Shown in pieces: positions 1 through 10,448 of a stretch of 64,000 bases of DNA. Position numbers and translations under genes: made by a program. The DNA is taken from positions 783,186 through 847,185 of the forward strand of contig NW_002476571.1 in assembly GCF_000189635.1 (NCBI RefSeq). The letters run 5' to 3'. The stretch's first letter is position 1; each line of letters starts with the position of its first letter. A model generated the notes under the pieces. The model was given only the letters and a program-made list of their open reading frames with translations. It had not been told where the DNA came from and searched no databases. Source of the stretch: Tetrahymena thermophila SB210 (taxonomy: Eukaryota; Ciliophora; Oligohymenophorea; Hymenostomatida; Tetrahymenidae).

Positions 1-652
1 TATCAATGAGCTTGCTGTTATCAAATTTGATTCATAACTAAATTACATTTCTACAACCACATTGATTAGTGGAGATGATGCTGCTAGAATAAACAATATC
101 AAAACAGTTCCATATGGTAAAAACATTTTACTAGCTTACACCATGATCCCATCATCTAAGGTTTAAAACTTTAATCGTTAAGATATAAGACCTACTGCAG
201 ATTAGGCTTATATAGCTTTACTCAGCGGAGTTGATGGTTCTATTTTGGTGCAACCAACACAATTATAGAATTACTAAATTAGTGCGTCAGATGATTGGAG
301 AGTTCTTGAAAATGGAAGTATTGCTTACACTTATGTGGATAGTAATAATAATTTAAATATTTACTTAACTCCTGCTTTATCTACACCAAGTTATCCAAAT
401 CTAATTGTTACAACTGATCCTATTTATGGATTTGATAAGTTTACTAATGTGAAAGCCACTGTTCCATTAAATAACTATAATAATATTTGTGTTAGTTAGA
501 ATGATTCTAATTGGGTTAGCCAAAAAGTAACTTCAACAAATGGTAATAATGGTTCTCAAAATTTAGATGCAAATATTCATAGCAACTCCAGTAGTTCAAA
601 AATAATAAAAAGTTTATGGTTAACTTTACTAATAATTGTTTTAAGTATATGA
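1..652 (+). CDS. 3' end of a secreted, probably GPI-anchored protein (partial)
   Basis: Codons run in frame from base 2 to the TGA at 650-652, using TAA/TAG as glutamine throughout; the start lies outside the window. The visible 216 residues are rich in Asn, Ser and Thr, with no cysteine-rich module and no repeat I can name. The C-terminus has a short Ser/Asn spacer followed by a hydrophobic tail (SLWLTLLIIVLSI) that ends at the stop. That is the layout of a GPI-attachment signal, so I infer a cell-surface protein. A C-terminal membrane anchor is the alternative. I do not recognise the family. No intron is needed in the visible part. Confidence 0.75.
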
Positions 653-1482
653 AATGTATATTTTAGTAAATTATTACTATTTTGAATATTTTTAATTTCT
701 TTTTTTTAATTTACAAATTTCACTCTTTCATTTTGTTTTGTTTTTTTAAATAATTTAAATTTTATCAATTAATCGTCTTAAATTCTTATGAGACAATTTT
801 ACTTCATATAATACCAAAATGCCATTATATTTCGCAGTTTGGAAATAAGTAAATAAATAAATGAGTGAATGGCATTTAATTACATATATTTATTTTTAAT
901 TAATTCAAAGTTTAGCTTAGCTAATCTAAGTAGAAATAAGAAAATTCAAAAAAGTAATTGAATAAAATTAAATAATATAAAATGAGAAAAAATCTTGACT
1001 GGGCATAAATAAAATTTTTTAGATTGAGTGTGAAGCTGGCCATTATAAAATTAAAAATAATGTTCGGAATATTATTATATTTAAAGATTACCTACCCTCA
1101 TTCTCTAAATTTTAAAAACTCTAGTCAGTAAAATATATATTTATTTTACTCAATTTACTAAAAAGTTATTTAAGTAAGTATAAATGCATTTATTTTGTTG
1201 ATAAAATATTATAATAATTAATTACTAGCTAAAACAGAAAAATCTACTTATAAAAATTATTTTTATAAAATTTAAGGACATTAATGACTAGAATTTTTTC
1301 AAATTTAGCTAATTGACCATTTTTAATTCCTACTATATTTTTAAGTATATATTTTAAATACAAATATTAAGATTAAATAATGAATGTATTCTTCGTAAAA
1401 GCAAATTTATAAATTAATATTTTATCATAAATTATTAATTAAATTCCATAAATTACTCTTCAATATTTTTGAAAAAAAATAA
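653..1482. other. Intergenic region with block shared with 4823-5498
   Basis: AT-rich and without a gene. The part from about 1084 to 1482 is repeated before gene B (about 4984-5498). Both copies contain the same stretch with GATTACCTACC followed by CTCTAAATTTTAAAAACTCTAGT. This indicates that gene A or B arose by duplication of a unit that included its upstream flank. Confidence 0.6.
1380..1482 (+). promoter_or_regulatory. Conserved 5' flank of LRR gene A
   Basis: About 100 bp directly before the start codon are shared with the LRR genes B, C and D: a run like AAATTCCATAAATTACT, then CAATATTTTTGA, an A-tract and ATAAATG. The same order is seen at 5385-5498 and 45790-45904 (+) and in reverse at 54739-54845. 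It is likely promoter plus 5' UTR carried along with each gene copy. The promoter role is inferred from position and conservation only. Confidence 0.45.
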
Positions 1483-4400
1483 ATGATACAATAGATTAAA
1501 TATTACAAGATATTAGAAGAAGTAATTTTTTATTTTTTTATTAATATCCTTTAAATTTATATATGTTAATAAAAAAAGTTTTTAAACTCTTCACTTTTAT
1601 CTCATTAGGTTCTCCATATTGATCTGAAGTAAATTCTATTTATAAATATTATTTCTATTATTATTACTATTTTTGTATTTTTAGCTTTTAATTTATTTAA
1701 AAAAAATAATTTTGCAAATAAAAAATTATCATAATTATTCATTCATTTTTATTAAAACAAAAAATTTTTAATGATTTTAACTTAATTTTAATTTCAATTA
1801 TTAATTATTTGATATTCATTTTTTATTATTATTTATTTTTTTTATTTTTGCTATTAGCATTATCACTAATTTTATTTGTTTTGGATTGTAAAATTATAAT
1901 AATAAAAATTAATTTAAAATATTAAAGCTCTTTTAATTTATTTCATTTATGTTCTTTTTCTTTTTTTTCGATTTTTTGTTAATTTAACTCATCATTTTAT
2001 TTTCAACTTTTGCTTTTATTATTATTAATTTTATTATTTCATATTTTTTCTTCAATTTTTCCATCTAATTAACTATAAATAATTTTTTTTTCTTAAATAT
2101 TTAAAAAGTAGTTTTTATATTGGTGAAATGGGTGCAAAAGGCTTAGGTTCTGCTTTAGCAAACTGTATTAATCTCTCAAATTTAACACTTAGCCTTATGT
2201 AAAAAATACTTATTTGTTTTGGATTGTAATATTTATTTTTAATTAAAAAAATTAATTTAAAACAAAAAAGCTCTTTTTTTTATTTTATTTTGATTGCTTT
2301 TTTTTGTTCTTTCTTTGATAGTTTAACTCATTATATATATATTTTATTTTCAACTTTTGCTATTATTATTAATTAATCTTATTATTTCTTCATTTTTTCC
2401 TTTTAATTAATTAACTATTAAATTAATTATTTTTTCTTCAATATTTAAAAAGTAACAATTAAATTGGTGATGTAGGTGTATTAGGCTTAGGTTCTGCTTT
2501 AGCAAATTGCATTAATCTCACAAATTTGATACTTGATCTTTCGTAAAAACAGTTTATTTGTTTAGATTGTGATATTTTTAATTATAAAAACCAATTTAAA
2601 ATAGCAAAGCTATTTTTTCTTTTTCTTTTTATTGTGCTAACTTTTCTTCTTCTTTCTTTGATAATTTAACTCATCATTTTATGTTCAATCTTTATTGCTT
2701 TTACTAATTAATAATATTTATTCTTCATTTTTTCCTTCTAATTAACTATTTAATTCTTTATTTTATCTTCAATATTTAAAAAGTAACAATTAAATTGGTA
2801 ATGAAGGTACATTAGGCTTAGGCTCTGGTTTAGCATATTGCATTAATCTCTCAAATTTGACACTTGATCTTTCGTAAAAACAGTTTATTTGTTTTAGTTT
2901 GAGATATTTTTAATTATAAAAACTAATTTCAAACAACAAAGCTCTTTTTTCTTTTTCTTTTTATATAACTGATTTTTTTCTTCTTGTTTAACAATTTATT
3001 TAACTCATCATTTTATTTTCAATTTTTTTTTTATTATATTATTAATTAATCTTATTATTTCATATTTTTTCTTCATTTTTTCCTTCAATTAAATAATTAT
3101 TTATTTATTTATTTTTTAAATATTTAAAAAGTAGCAATTATATTGGTGATGTAGGTACATCAGGCTTAGTTTCTGCTTTAGCAAATTGCATTAATCTCTC
3201 AAATTTGAAACTCAAACTTGAGTAAAAAAAGTTAATTTGTTTTGATTGTGATATTTTTAATTATAAAAAACTAATTTATAACAATAAAGCTATTCTTTTC
3301 CTCATTGTTTATTAATTTAACTCATTAATTTAATTTTAATTTTTACTCTTATTATTGATTAATCTTATTTTTTCATATTTTTTCTTCATTTTTTCCTTAT
3401 AATTAACTATTTAATTATTTATTTTTTCTTCAATATTTTAAAAGGTACAATTAAATTGGTGATGAAGGTGCATTAGACTTAGTTCCTGCTTTAAAAAACT
3501 ACATTAATCTCTCAAATTTGAAACTTTACATTTAGTAAAAGCAGTTTATTTGTTAGATTGTGATATTTTTAATTATATTTTCTTCTTCAAATTTAAAAAG
3601 GTACAATTAAATTGGTGCAATGGGTGTATCAAACTTAGGTTCTGCTTTAGCAAATTGCATTAATCTCTCAAATTTGAAACTTAATCTTCGGTAAAAATAG
3701 TTTATTTGTTTTAGATTGTGATATTTTTAATAATAAAAACTAAATTAAAACATTGTTTCAAATTTTTTCTTCATTTTTTCCTTCTAATTAACAATTTAAT
3801 TATTTATTTTTTCATATATTTAAAAGTAGCAATTCAATTGGTGATGTAGGTACATCAGGCTTAGGTTCAGCTTTAGCAAATTGCATTAATCTATCAAATT
3901 TGAAACTTGATCTTTAGTAAAAACAGTTTATTTGTTTTGGATTGTGATATTATTTTTAATTATTAAAACTAATTTAAAATAATAAAAAAATCTTTTCTTT
4001 TTCTTTTTATTGTGCTTGCTTTTTTTTCTTCTTTTTTATTAGTTTAAATTATTAATTTAAATTTAATTTTTGCTCCTATTATTAATTAATCCTATTGTTT
4101 CATATTTTTTCTTCATTTTTTCCTTCTAATTAACTATTTAATTATTTATTTTTTCTTCAATAATTAAAAAGATATAATTAAATTGGTGATGAAGGTATGT
4201 CATGTTTAGGTTCTGCTTTAGCAAATTGCACTAACCTCTCAAATTTGAAGCTTTATCTTTCGTAAAAACAGTTAATTTGTTTTAGATTGTGATATTTATA
4301 ATTATAAAAAATAATTTAAAACAATAAAGCTCTTTTTTCTTTTTTTTTATTGTGATTGCTTTTTTTTATTCTTTCTTTTTTAACTTAACTCATCGTTTTA

Positions 4401-4822
4401 ATTCAACTTTTGCTTTTATTATTAATTAAATTTATTATCTTTTCCTTATAATTAACTTTTTAATGATATTTTTTCTTCAATATTTAAAAAGCATGAATTA
4501 ATTTGGTGATGAAGGTGCATCAGGCTTAGGTTCTGCTTTAGCAGATTACATTAATCTCTCAAATTTAACACTTTTCTTTGAGTAAAGCCAGTTTATTTGT
4601 TTTGAATTAACATATTTTTAAAAATAAAAATGAATATAAAACAAAAAAGCACTACGAATTTATTTGTTAGCTTTTATTTGATTTTTTTTATTATCTATTT
4701 ATTATTCTACTAATATTTTTTATTATAAAAGTTTTAACTAAATTAATGAATCATAAAAAATCAAGTTAATAAATTAGTGTCTTAAATCAAAAAGATTAGT
4801 TGTCATTAATACATAATTCTGA
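1483..4822 (+). CDS. LRR gene A: tandem-exon leucine-rich-repeat protein, 329 aa
   Basis: Twelve exons: 1483-1521, 1579-1628, 2109-2198, 2453-2542, 2784-2873, 3132-3221, 3445-3534, 3601-3690, 3827-3916, 4172-4261, 4492-4581, 4732-4822. Together they give 330 codons ending in TGA. Exons 3-11 are each exactly 90 nt, phase 2 at both ends, and encode one LRR of the form xNxIGxxGxxxLGSALANC followed by xNLSNLTLxL. Exons 1-2 encode the cap MIQQIKYYKILEE plus FLNSSLLSHQVLHIDLK. The last exon ends CLKSKRLVVINTQF. No signal peptide or membrane segment is visible, so the product is probably a cytosolic LRR solenoid of the ribonuclease-inhibitor type. Intron 7 is only 66 nt where its neighbours are about 240-270, which looks like a deletion. 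Function unknown; the exon model is strong. Confidence 0.85.
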
Positions 4823-5498
4823 TGATAAATAAGTGGCAAAAAAAGGATCAATAAATATTAAATATTTTGTTATATAATATTTTTAAAAAGATTTTTTAAC
4901 CAAAAATATAGATACATATATAGATAAATTTTATTTTTATTTGCAAATATTCCTCTATTTTACTTTTCAGCGTTAAATAAATATTAAAGATTACCTACCT
5001 TCATTCTCTAAATTTTAAAAACTCTAGTGAGTCAAGTATTTTACTCTATTTATTAAAAAGTTATTTAAGTAATTAAAAATGCACTTATTTAGTGGATGCA
5101 ATATATATATACCTAAATAATATGTGCATGTGTTTGCAAAAAAACTAATGGGATTAGAGAAGAATTAGAGATATTATAAATATTCCTATAATTAATTACT
5201 GAGAAAAATCTACTTATAAAAAGTATTTTTATAAAATTTAAGAACATTAATTACTATTATTTTTTCAAATATGTCTAATTGACCATCTCTAATTCCTACC
5301 CTATATTTAAGTTTATATTTTAAATAAAAATATTAAGATAAAATAATGAATGTTAAATTTATTATCTCTTCATAAAAGCAAATTTATAAATTAATATTTG
5401 GTAATTAATTAATTTTTTTTATTTGTTTTTTATATTCATTTATAATTAATTTAATTTCATAAATTACTATTCAATATTTTTGAAGAAAAAAAAAATAA
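4823..5498. other. Spacer between LRR genes A and B
   Basis: No gene. Its first 80 bp follow the gene A stop and resemble the 3' flank of genes C and D (AAATAAGTGGCAAAAAAAGGAT after the stop). The last 500 bp duplicate the region upstream of gene A. The 5' flank of gene B, equivalent to 1380-1482, is at about 5385-5498. Confidence 0.55.
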
Positions 5499-8400
5499 AT
5501 GATATAATAGATTAAATATTATGAAGAATTAGAAGAAGTAATTATTTATTTTTTTATTAATATACTTTAAATATATATTTTTAAATAAAAAAAGTTTTTA
5601 AACTCTTCACTTTTATCTCATTAAGTTCTTCATATTAATCTGACGTATATTTAATTTATAAATATTATTTTTATTATTTTTAATATTTTTTGTTTTTTTA
5701 ACTTTCAATTTATTTAAAAAATAATTTGTAATAGAAATTCTCATCATTTTTTCCATTGATTTTTATTAAAAAAAATTTTTTTTAGCTATTTTAACATTAT
5801 CTTAATTTCAATTTTTAATTATTTAATATTCATTTTTTATTATTATATTTTTTTTCTTCATTTTTTGATATTAATATTTACACTTGATAAAAACAGTTTA
5901 TTTATTTTGGATTGTAATATTTTTAATTAGAAAAATTAATTAAAAACATTAAAGCTCTTTTAATTTATTTTATTTATTTATTTATTTTCTAATCTTTTTC
6001 TTTTGCTTACTGTTTTTTTCAGTTAATTTAACTCAATATTCTATTTTCAAATTTTTGCAATTAATATAATTATTTCATATTTTTTCTTCATTTTTTCCTT
6101 CTATTTAACTATTTAATTAAATGTTTTTTCTTCAATATTTAAAAAGTGGACTTTATATTGATGATGAAGGTGCGTCAGGGTTAGGTTCTGCTTTATCAAA
6201 TTGCATTAATCTCACGAATTTGACACTTGATCTTGAGTAAAAACAGTTTATTTGTTTTGGATTGTGATATTTTTAACAAAAAAAATGAATATAAAACAAA
6301 AAAGCTCTTTTTTCTTTTTGTTTTTATTGTAATTGCTTTTTTCTCTTCTTTATTTGTTAATTTAACTCATCATTTTATTTTCAATTTTTGCTTTATTATT
6401 AATTAATCTTATTATTTCATATTTTTTCTTCATTTTTTCTTTCTAATTACCAATTTAATTATTTATTTTTTCTTCAATATTTAAAAAAGTTTTAGTTAAA
6501 TTGGTGCAATGGGTGCATCATGCTTAGGTTCTGCTCTAGCAAACTGCATTAATCTCTCAAATTTTATGCTTAACCTTTAGTAAAAACAGATTATTTATTT
6601 TGGATTGTGATATTTATTTTTACTTATAAATATTTATTTAAAGCAATAAAGCTCTTTTTTCTATTTCTTTTTATTGTGCTTGCTTTTTTATGTTCTTTTT
6701 TTGTTAATAAAATTTATCATTTTATTTTCAAATTATTATTAATTAATCTTATTATTTCATATTTTTCTTTCTAATTTACTATTAATTACATATTTTTTCT
6801 TCTTCAATATTTAAGAAGTGACATTTATATTGGTGATGAAGGTGCATCAGGTTTAGGTTCTGGTTTAGCAAATTGCATTAATCTCTCTAATTTGACACTT
6901 AATCTTGGGTAAAAACAATTTATTTGCTTTAGATTGTGATATTTTTAATTATAAAAACTAATTTAAAACAACAAGACTCTTTTATCTATTTCTTTTTATT
7001 AGCTTGCCTTTTTTTTATTATATGTTAATTATCTCATCAATTAATTTATATTCAACTCTTGCTTTTATTATTAATAAATTTATCTTATTATTTCATATTA
7101 TTTCTTCATTTTTTCCTTAACTATTTAATTTTATATTTTTTCTTCAATATTTAAAAAGTGAAAATTAAATTAGTGAAATGGGTGCATTAAGCTTAGGCTC
7201 TGCTTTAGCAAATTGCATTAATCTCTCTAATTTGACAATTAATCTTGGGTAAAAACAGTTTATTTGTTTTAAATTATGATATTTTTAATTATAAAACTAA
7301 TATAAAACAACAAATCTTTTTTTCTATTTCTTTTATTTGTACTTGCTTGATTTTTTTTCTTTCTTTATTAATTTAATGATTCAATTTAATTTTAAATATT
7401 TCTTTTATTATTAATTAATCTTATTATTTCATATTTTTTCTTCTTATTAACTATTTAACTATTTACTTATTTTTTCTTCAATATTTAAAAAGTAAGAATA
7501 ATATTGGTGTAAAAGGTGCATCAGGCTTAGTTTCTGCTTTAGCTAATTGCATTCATCTCTCAAATTTGACACTTTGGCTTGAGTAAAAACAATTTATTTG
7601 CTTTAGATTGTGATATTTTTAATTATAAAAACTAATTTAAGACAGTAAAGCTCATTTTTCTTTTTCTTTTTATTGTGCAGCTCATAATTTTAGTTTCAAT
7701 CTTTTGCTTTTATTAATAATTAATCTTATTATTTTATATTTTTTCTTCATTTTTCCACTCTAATTAACTATTTAATTAATATTTTTTCTTCAATATTTAA
7801 AAAGTGGTAATTAAATTGGTGCAATGGGTGCATTAGGCTTAGGTTCTAGTTTAGCAAATTGCATTAATCTATCAAATTTGACACTTAACCTTTAGTAAAA
7901 ACAGTTTATTTGCTTTAGATTGTGATATTTTTAATAATAAAAACTAATTTAAAGCAATAAATGCTATTTTTTCTTTTTCTTTTTATTGTGTTTGCTTTCA
8001 TTTTTTCGTTCTTTCTTTGTTAATTTAGCTCATTATTTTATTTTCAACTTTTGCTTTTACTATTAATTATATATATAGTACCCTAGGGTACTACCTTTTT
8101 CAAGGCTACATACACGAATAATGATAAGATTTGTATTTAATTAAAAACAATAAAGCTCTTTTTTCTTTTTCTTTTTATTGTGTGTTGTATTTTTTTTGTC
8201 CTTTATTTGTTAATTTAAAAACTCATAATTTTATTTTCAACTTTTGCTTTTTTTATTAATTCATATTATTATTTCTTATTTTTCTTCATTTTTTCCTTCT
8301 AATTAACTATTTAATGATATATATTTTCTTCAATATTTTAAAAGTTTTAATTAAATTGATGATGAAGGTGCATCAGGCTTAGGTTCTGGTTTAGCAAAAT

Positions 8401-9502
8401 GCATTAATCTCTCAAATTTGACACTTGATCTTGGGTAAAAACAGTTTATTTGTTTTGGATTGTGATATTTTGAATTATAAAAACTAATTAAAAACAATAA
8501 AGCTCTTTTTTCTTTTTCTTTTTATTGTGTTTGCATTTTTTTTGTCCTTTCTTTGTTAATTTAAAAACTCATCATTTTATTTTCAACTTTTGCATTTTTT
8601 ATTAATTCATATTATTATTTCTTATTTTTTCTTCATTTTTTCCTTCTAATTAACTATTTAATGATATACTTTTTCTTTAATATTTAAAAAGTGACAATAA
8701 AATTGGTAATTAAGGTGCATCAGGCTTAGGTTCTGGTTTAGCAAAATGCATTAATCTCTCAAATTTGACACTTGATCTTGGGTAAAAACAGTTTATTTGT
8801 TTTGGATTGTGATATTTTGAATTATAAAAACTAATTAAAAACAATAAAGCTCTTTTTTCTTTTTCTTTTTATTGTGTTTGCATTTTTTTTGTCCTTTTTT
8901 TGTTAATTTAAAAACTCATCAATTTATTTTCAACTTAGCTTTTATTATTAATTCATATTATTATTTCTTATTTTTCTTCATTTTTTCCTTCTAATTAACT
9001 ATTTAATGATATATATTTTCTTCAATATTTTAAAAGTTTTAATTAAATTGGTGCAATTGGTGCATCAGGCTTAGGTTCTGGTTTAGCAAAATGCATTAAT
9101 CTCTCAAATTTGACACTTCATCTTTAGTAAAAACAGTTTATTTGTTTTGGATTGTGATATTTTGAATTATAAAAACTAATTAAAAACAATAAAGCTCTTT
9201 TTTCTTTTTCTTTTTATTGTGTGTTGTATTTTTTTTGTCCTTTCTTTGTTAATTTAAAAACTCATCATTTTATTTTCAACTTTTGCTTTTTTTATTAATT
9301 CATATTATTATTTCTTATTTTTTCTTCATTTTTTCCTTCTAATTAACTATTTAATGATATATATTTTCTTCAATATTTAAAAAGTAACAATTAAATTGGT
9401 GCAGAATAGAATAGAATAGAAATACTCGCACATATAAATGCACTCAGAATACAACTTAAAATTAATTTTTTAATATGTTTATATATATTTTTATTTATTT
9501 GA
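5499..9502 (+). CDS. LRR gene B: tandem-exon LRR protein, 3'-truncated
   Basis: Exons: 5499-5537, 5595-5644, 6147-6236, 6490-6579, 6819-6908, 7159-7248, 7493-7582, 7805-7894, 8345-8434, 8692-8781, 9037-9126, then a partial exon from 9385. The start cap (MIQQIKYYEELEE, FLNSSLLSHQVLHINLT) matches genes A, C and D, and nine complete 90-nt LRR exons follow. The tenth stops matching the family at about 9404, after the codons for NNQIGA, and runs into GAATA repeats. The frame stays open to a TGA at 9500-9502, giving 338 aa with an unrelated tail. The K-R-L-V terminal exon is absent. One unit near 8070-8128 is missing, replaced by a palindrome-bearing stretch. It is either a truncated but expressed gene or a recent pseudogene. 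Confidence 0.75.
8064..8128. other. Foreign stretch with perfect 18-bp palindrome replacing an LRR unit
   Basis: Between LRR exons 7805-7894 and 8345-8434 the intron is broken by sequence unlike the family. It contains TAGTACCCTAGGGTACTA at 8076-8093, a perfect palindrome, followed by CCTTTTTCAAGGCTACATAC. The exon expected near 8130 is gone. This could be a deletion scar, a chromosome-breakage or repair junction, or the remnant of a small mobile element. Confidence 0.5.
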
Positions 9503-9756
9503 TAATTATTAATGAAAACCATTTAGAAAAATTTATATCTAATTTATGATTATTTTACATATATACCGATTTTCCTCTTTAATAAAAAACCTAAAATTTT
9601 GATAAAAATAAAACGTAAAATCGATAAAAGAAATAAGCATTAAAAATTTATACCGTTTTCAATTTTTTTAGGTCAATATAATTTCGTATATTAACACTTT
9701 TATCTAACATTTTTTCATTAGAGGCATCAAAGCTATACAAATAGATTGGAAACAGA
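9503..9756. other. Spacer after truncated gene B
   Basis: About 250 bp of AT-rich sequence with no similarity to the LRR units and no open frame that I trust. The junction at about 9404 carries three copies of GAATA. Confidence 0.5.
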
Positions 9757-10415
9757 GTGTTTAACATATAAAGATTTAGAGTATTTCCAGAAATTAATTA
9801 ATTTCTAACTCTATTTTTTTACATTCTTTTTTAAACGCTAGGCTAATAAAAATGAACATAAATCGAGAACTTTATTTTGTAGACTTTAAAAAATAAATTT
9901 TGAAAATTTTTATTAAATGAATGAATGAGATAAAAAATAAGGATTGAAATGAAATTTATTAATAAATAAATAAATAAATAAGTAAACTAATTTATCTTTA
10001 TATCAACATTTAAACAAAGATTAGTAAGTATTAAGTAAATATATTAAAGTTGATTTCAATGTAATTATTATAATAAATTAATTAATGTGTTTAACATATA
10101 AAGATTTAGAGTATTTCCAGAAATTAATTAATTTCTAACTCTATTTATTTTTTTACATTCTTTTTTAAACGCTAGGCTAATAAAAATGAACATAAATCGA
10201 GAACTTTATTTTGTAGACTTTAAAAAATAAATTTTGAAAATTTTTATTAAATGAATGAATGAGATAAAAAATAAGGATTGAAATTAAATTTATTAATAAA
10301 TAAATAAATAAGTAAACTAATTTATCTTTATATCAACATTTAAACAAAGATTAGTAAGTATTAAGTAAATATATTAAAGTTGATTTCAATATAATTATTA
10401 TAATAAATTAATTAA
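9757..10415. repeat. Direct tandem duplication, unit about 330 bp
   Basis: Copy 1 is 9757-10086 and copy 2 is 10087 to about 10415. Both begin GTGTTTAACATATAAAGATT. They share the whole sequence apart from a 4-bp TTAT insertion near 10145, a different number of TAAA units near 10300 and a few substitutions. The high identity implies a recent event. Copy 2 ends 34 bp before the stop codon of the kinase gene on the other strand, so the duplicated unit may include the kinase 3' flank. Confidence 0.85.
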
Positions 10416-10448
10416 TTTTTGTTGTCCTTTAGATTTAATTTGTATCAA

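Larger units (their letters stand above)
1850..9404 (+). repeat. Tandem LRR exon-intron repeat array (genes A and B)
   Basis: A unit of about 310-350 bp recurs: the 90-bp LRR exon, then an intron. The intron begins GTAAAAACAGTTTATTTGTT and contains GGATTGTGATATTTTTAATTATAAAAA, a CT-rich tract around TTTTTCTTTTTATTGTG, and an end like CTTCAATATTTAAAAAG. Introns are as conserved as exons, so whole units duplicated rather than exons alone. The array is interrupted by the second gene start at 5499 and by unrelated sequence near 8070-8128. Confidence 0.8.

Noticed and set aside
1483..9502. LRR arrays as non-coding satellite DNA
   Set aside because: In genes A-D and E every predicted exon set sums to an exact multiple of three with one TGA at the end and conserved caps, which a non-coding satellite would not keep.
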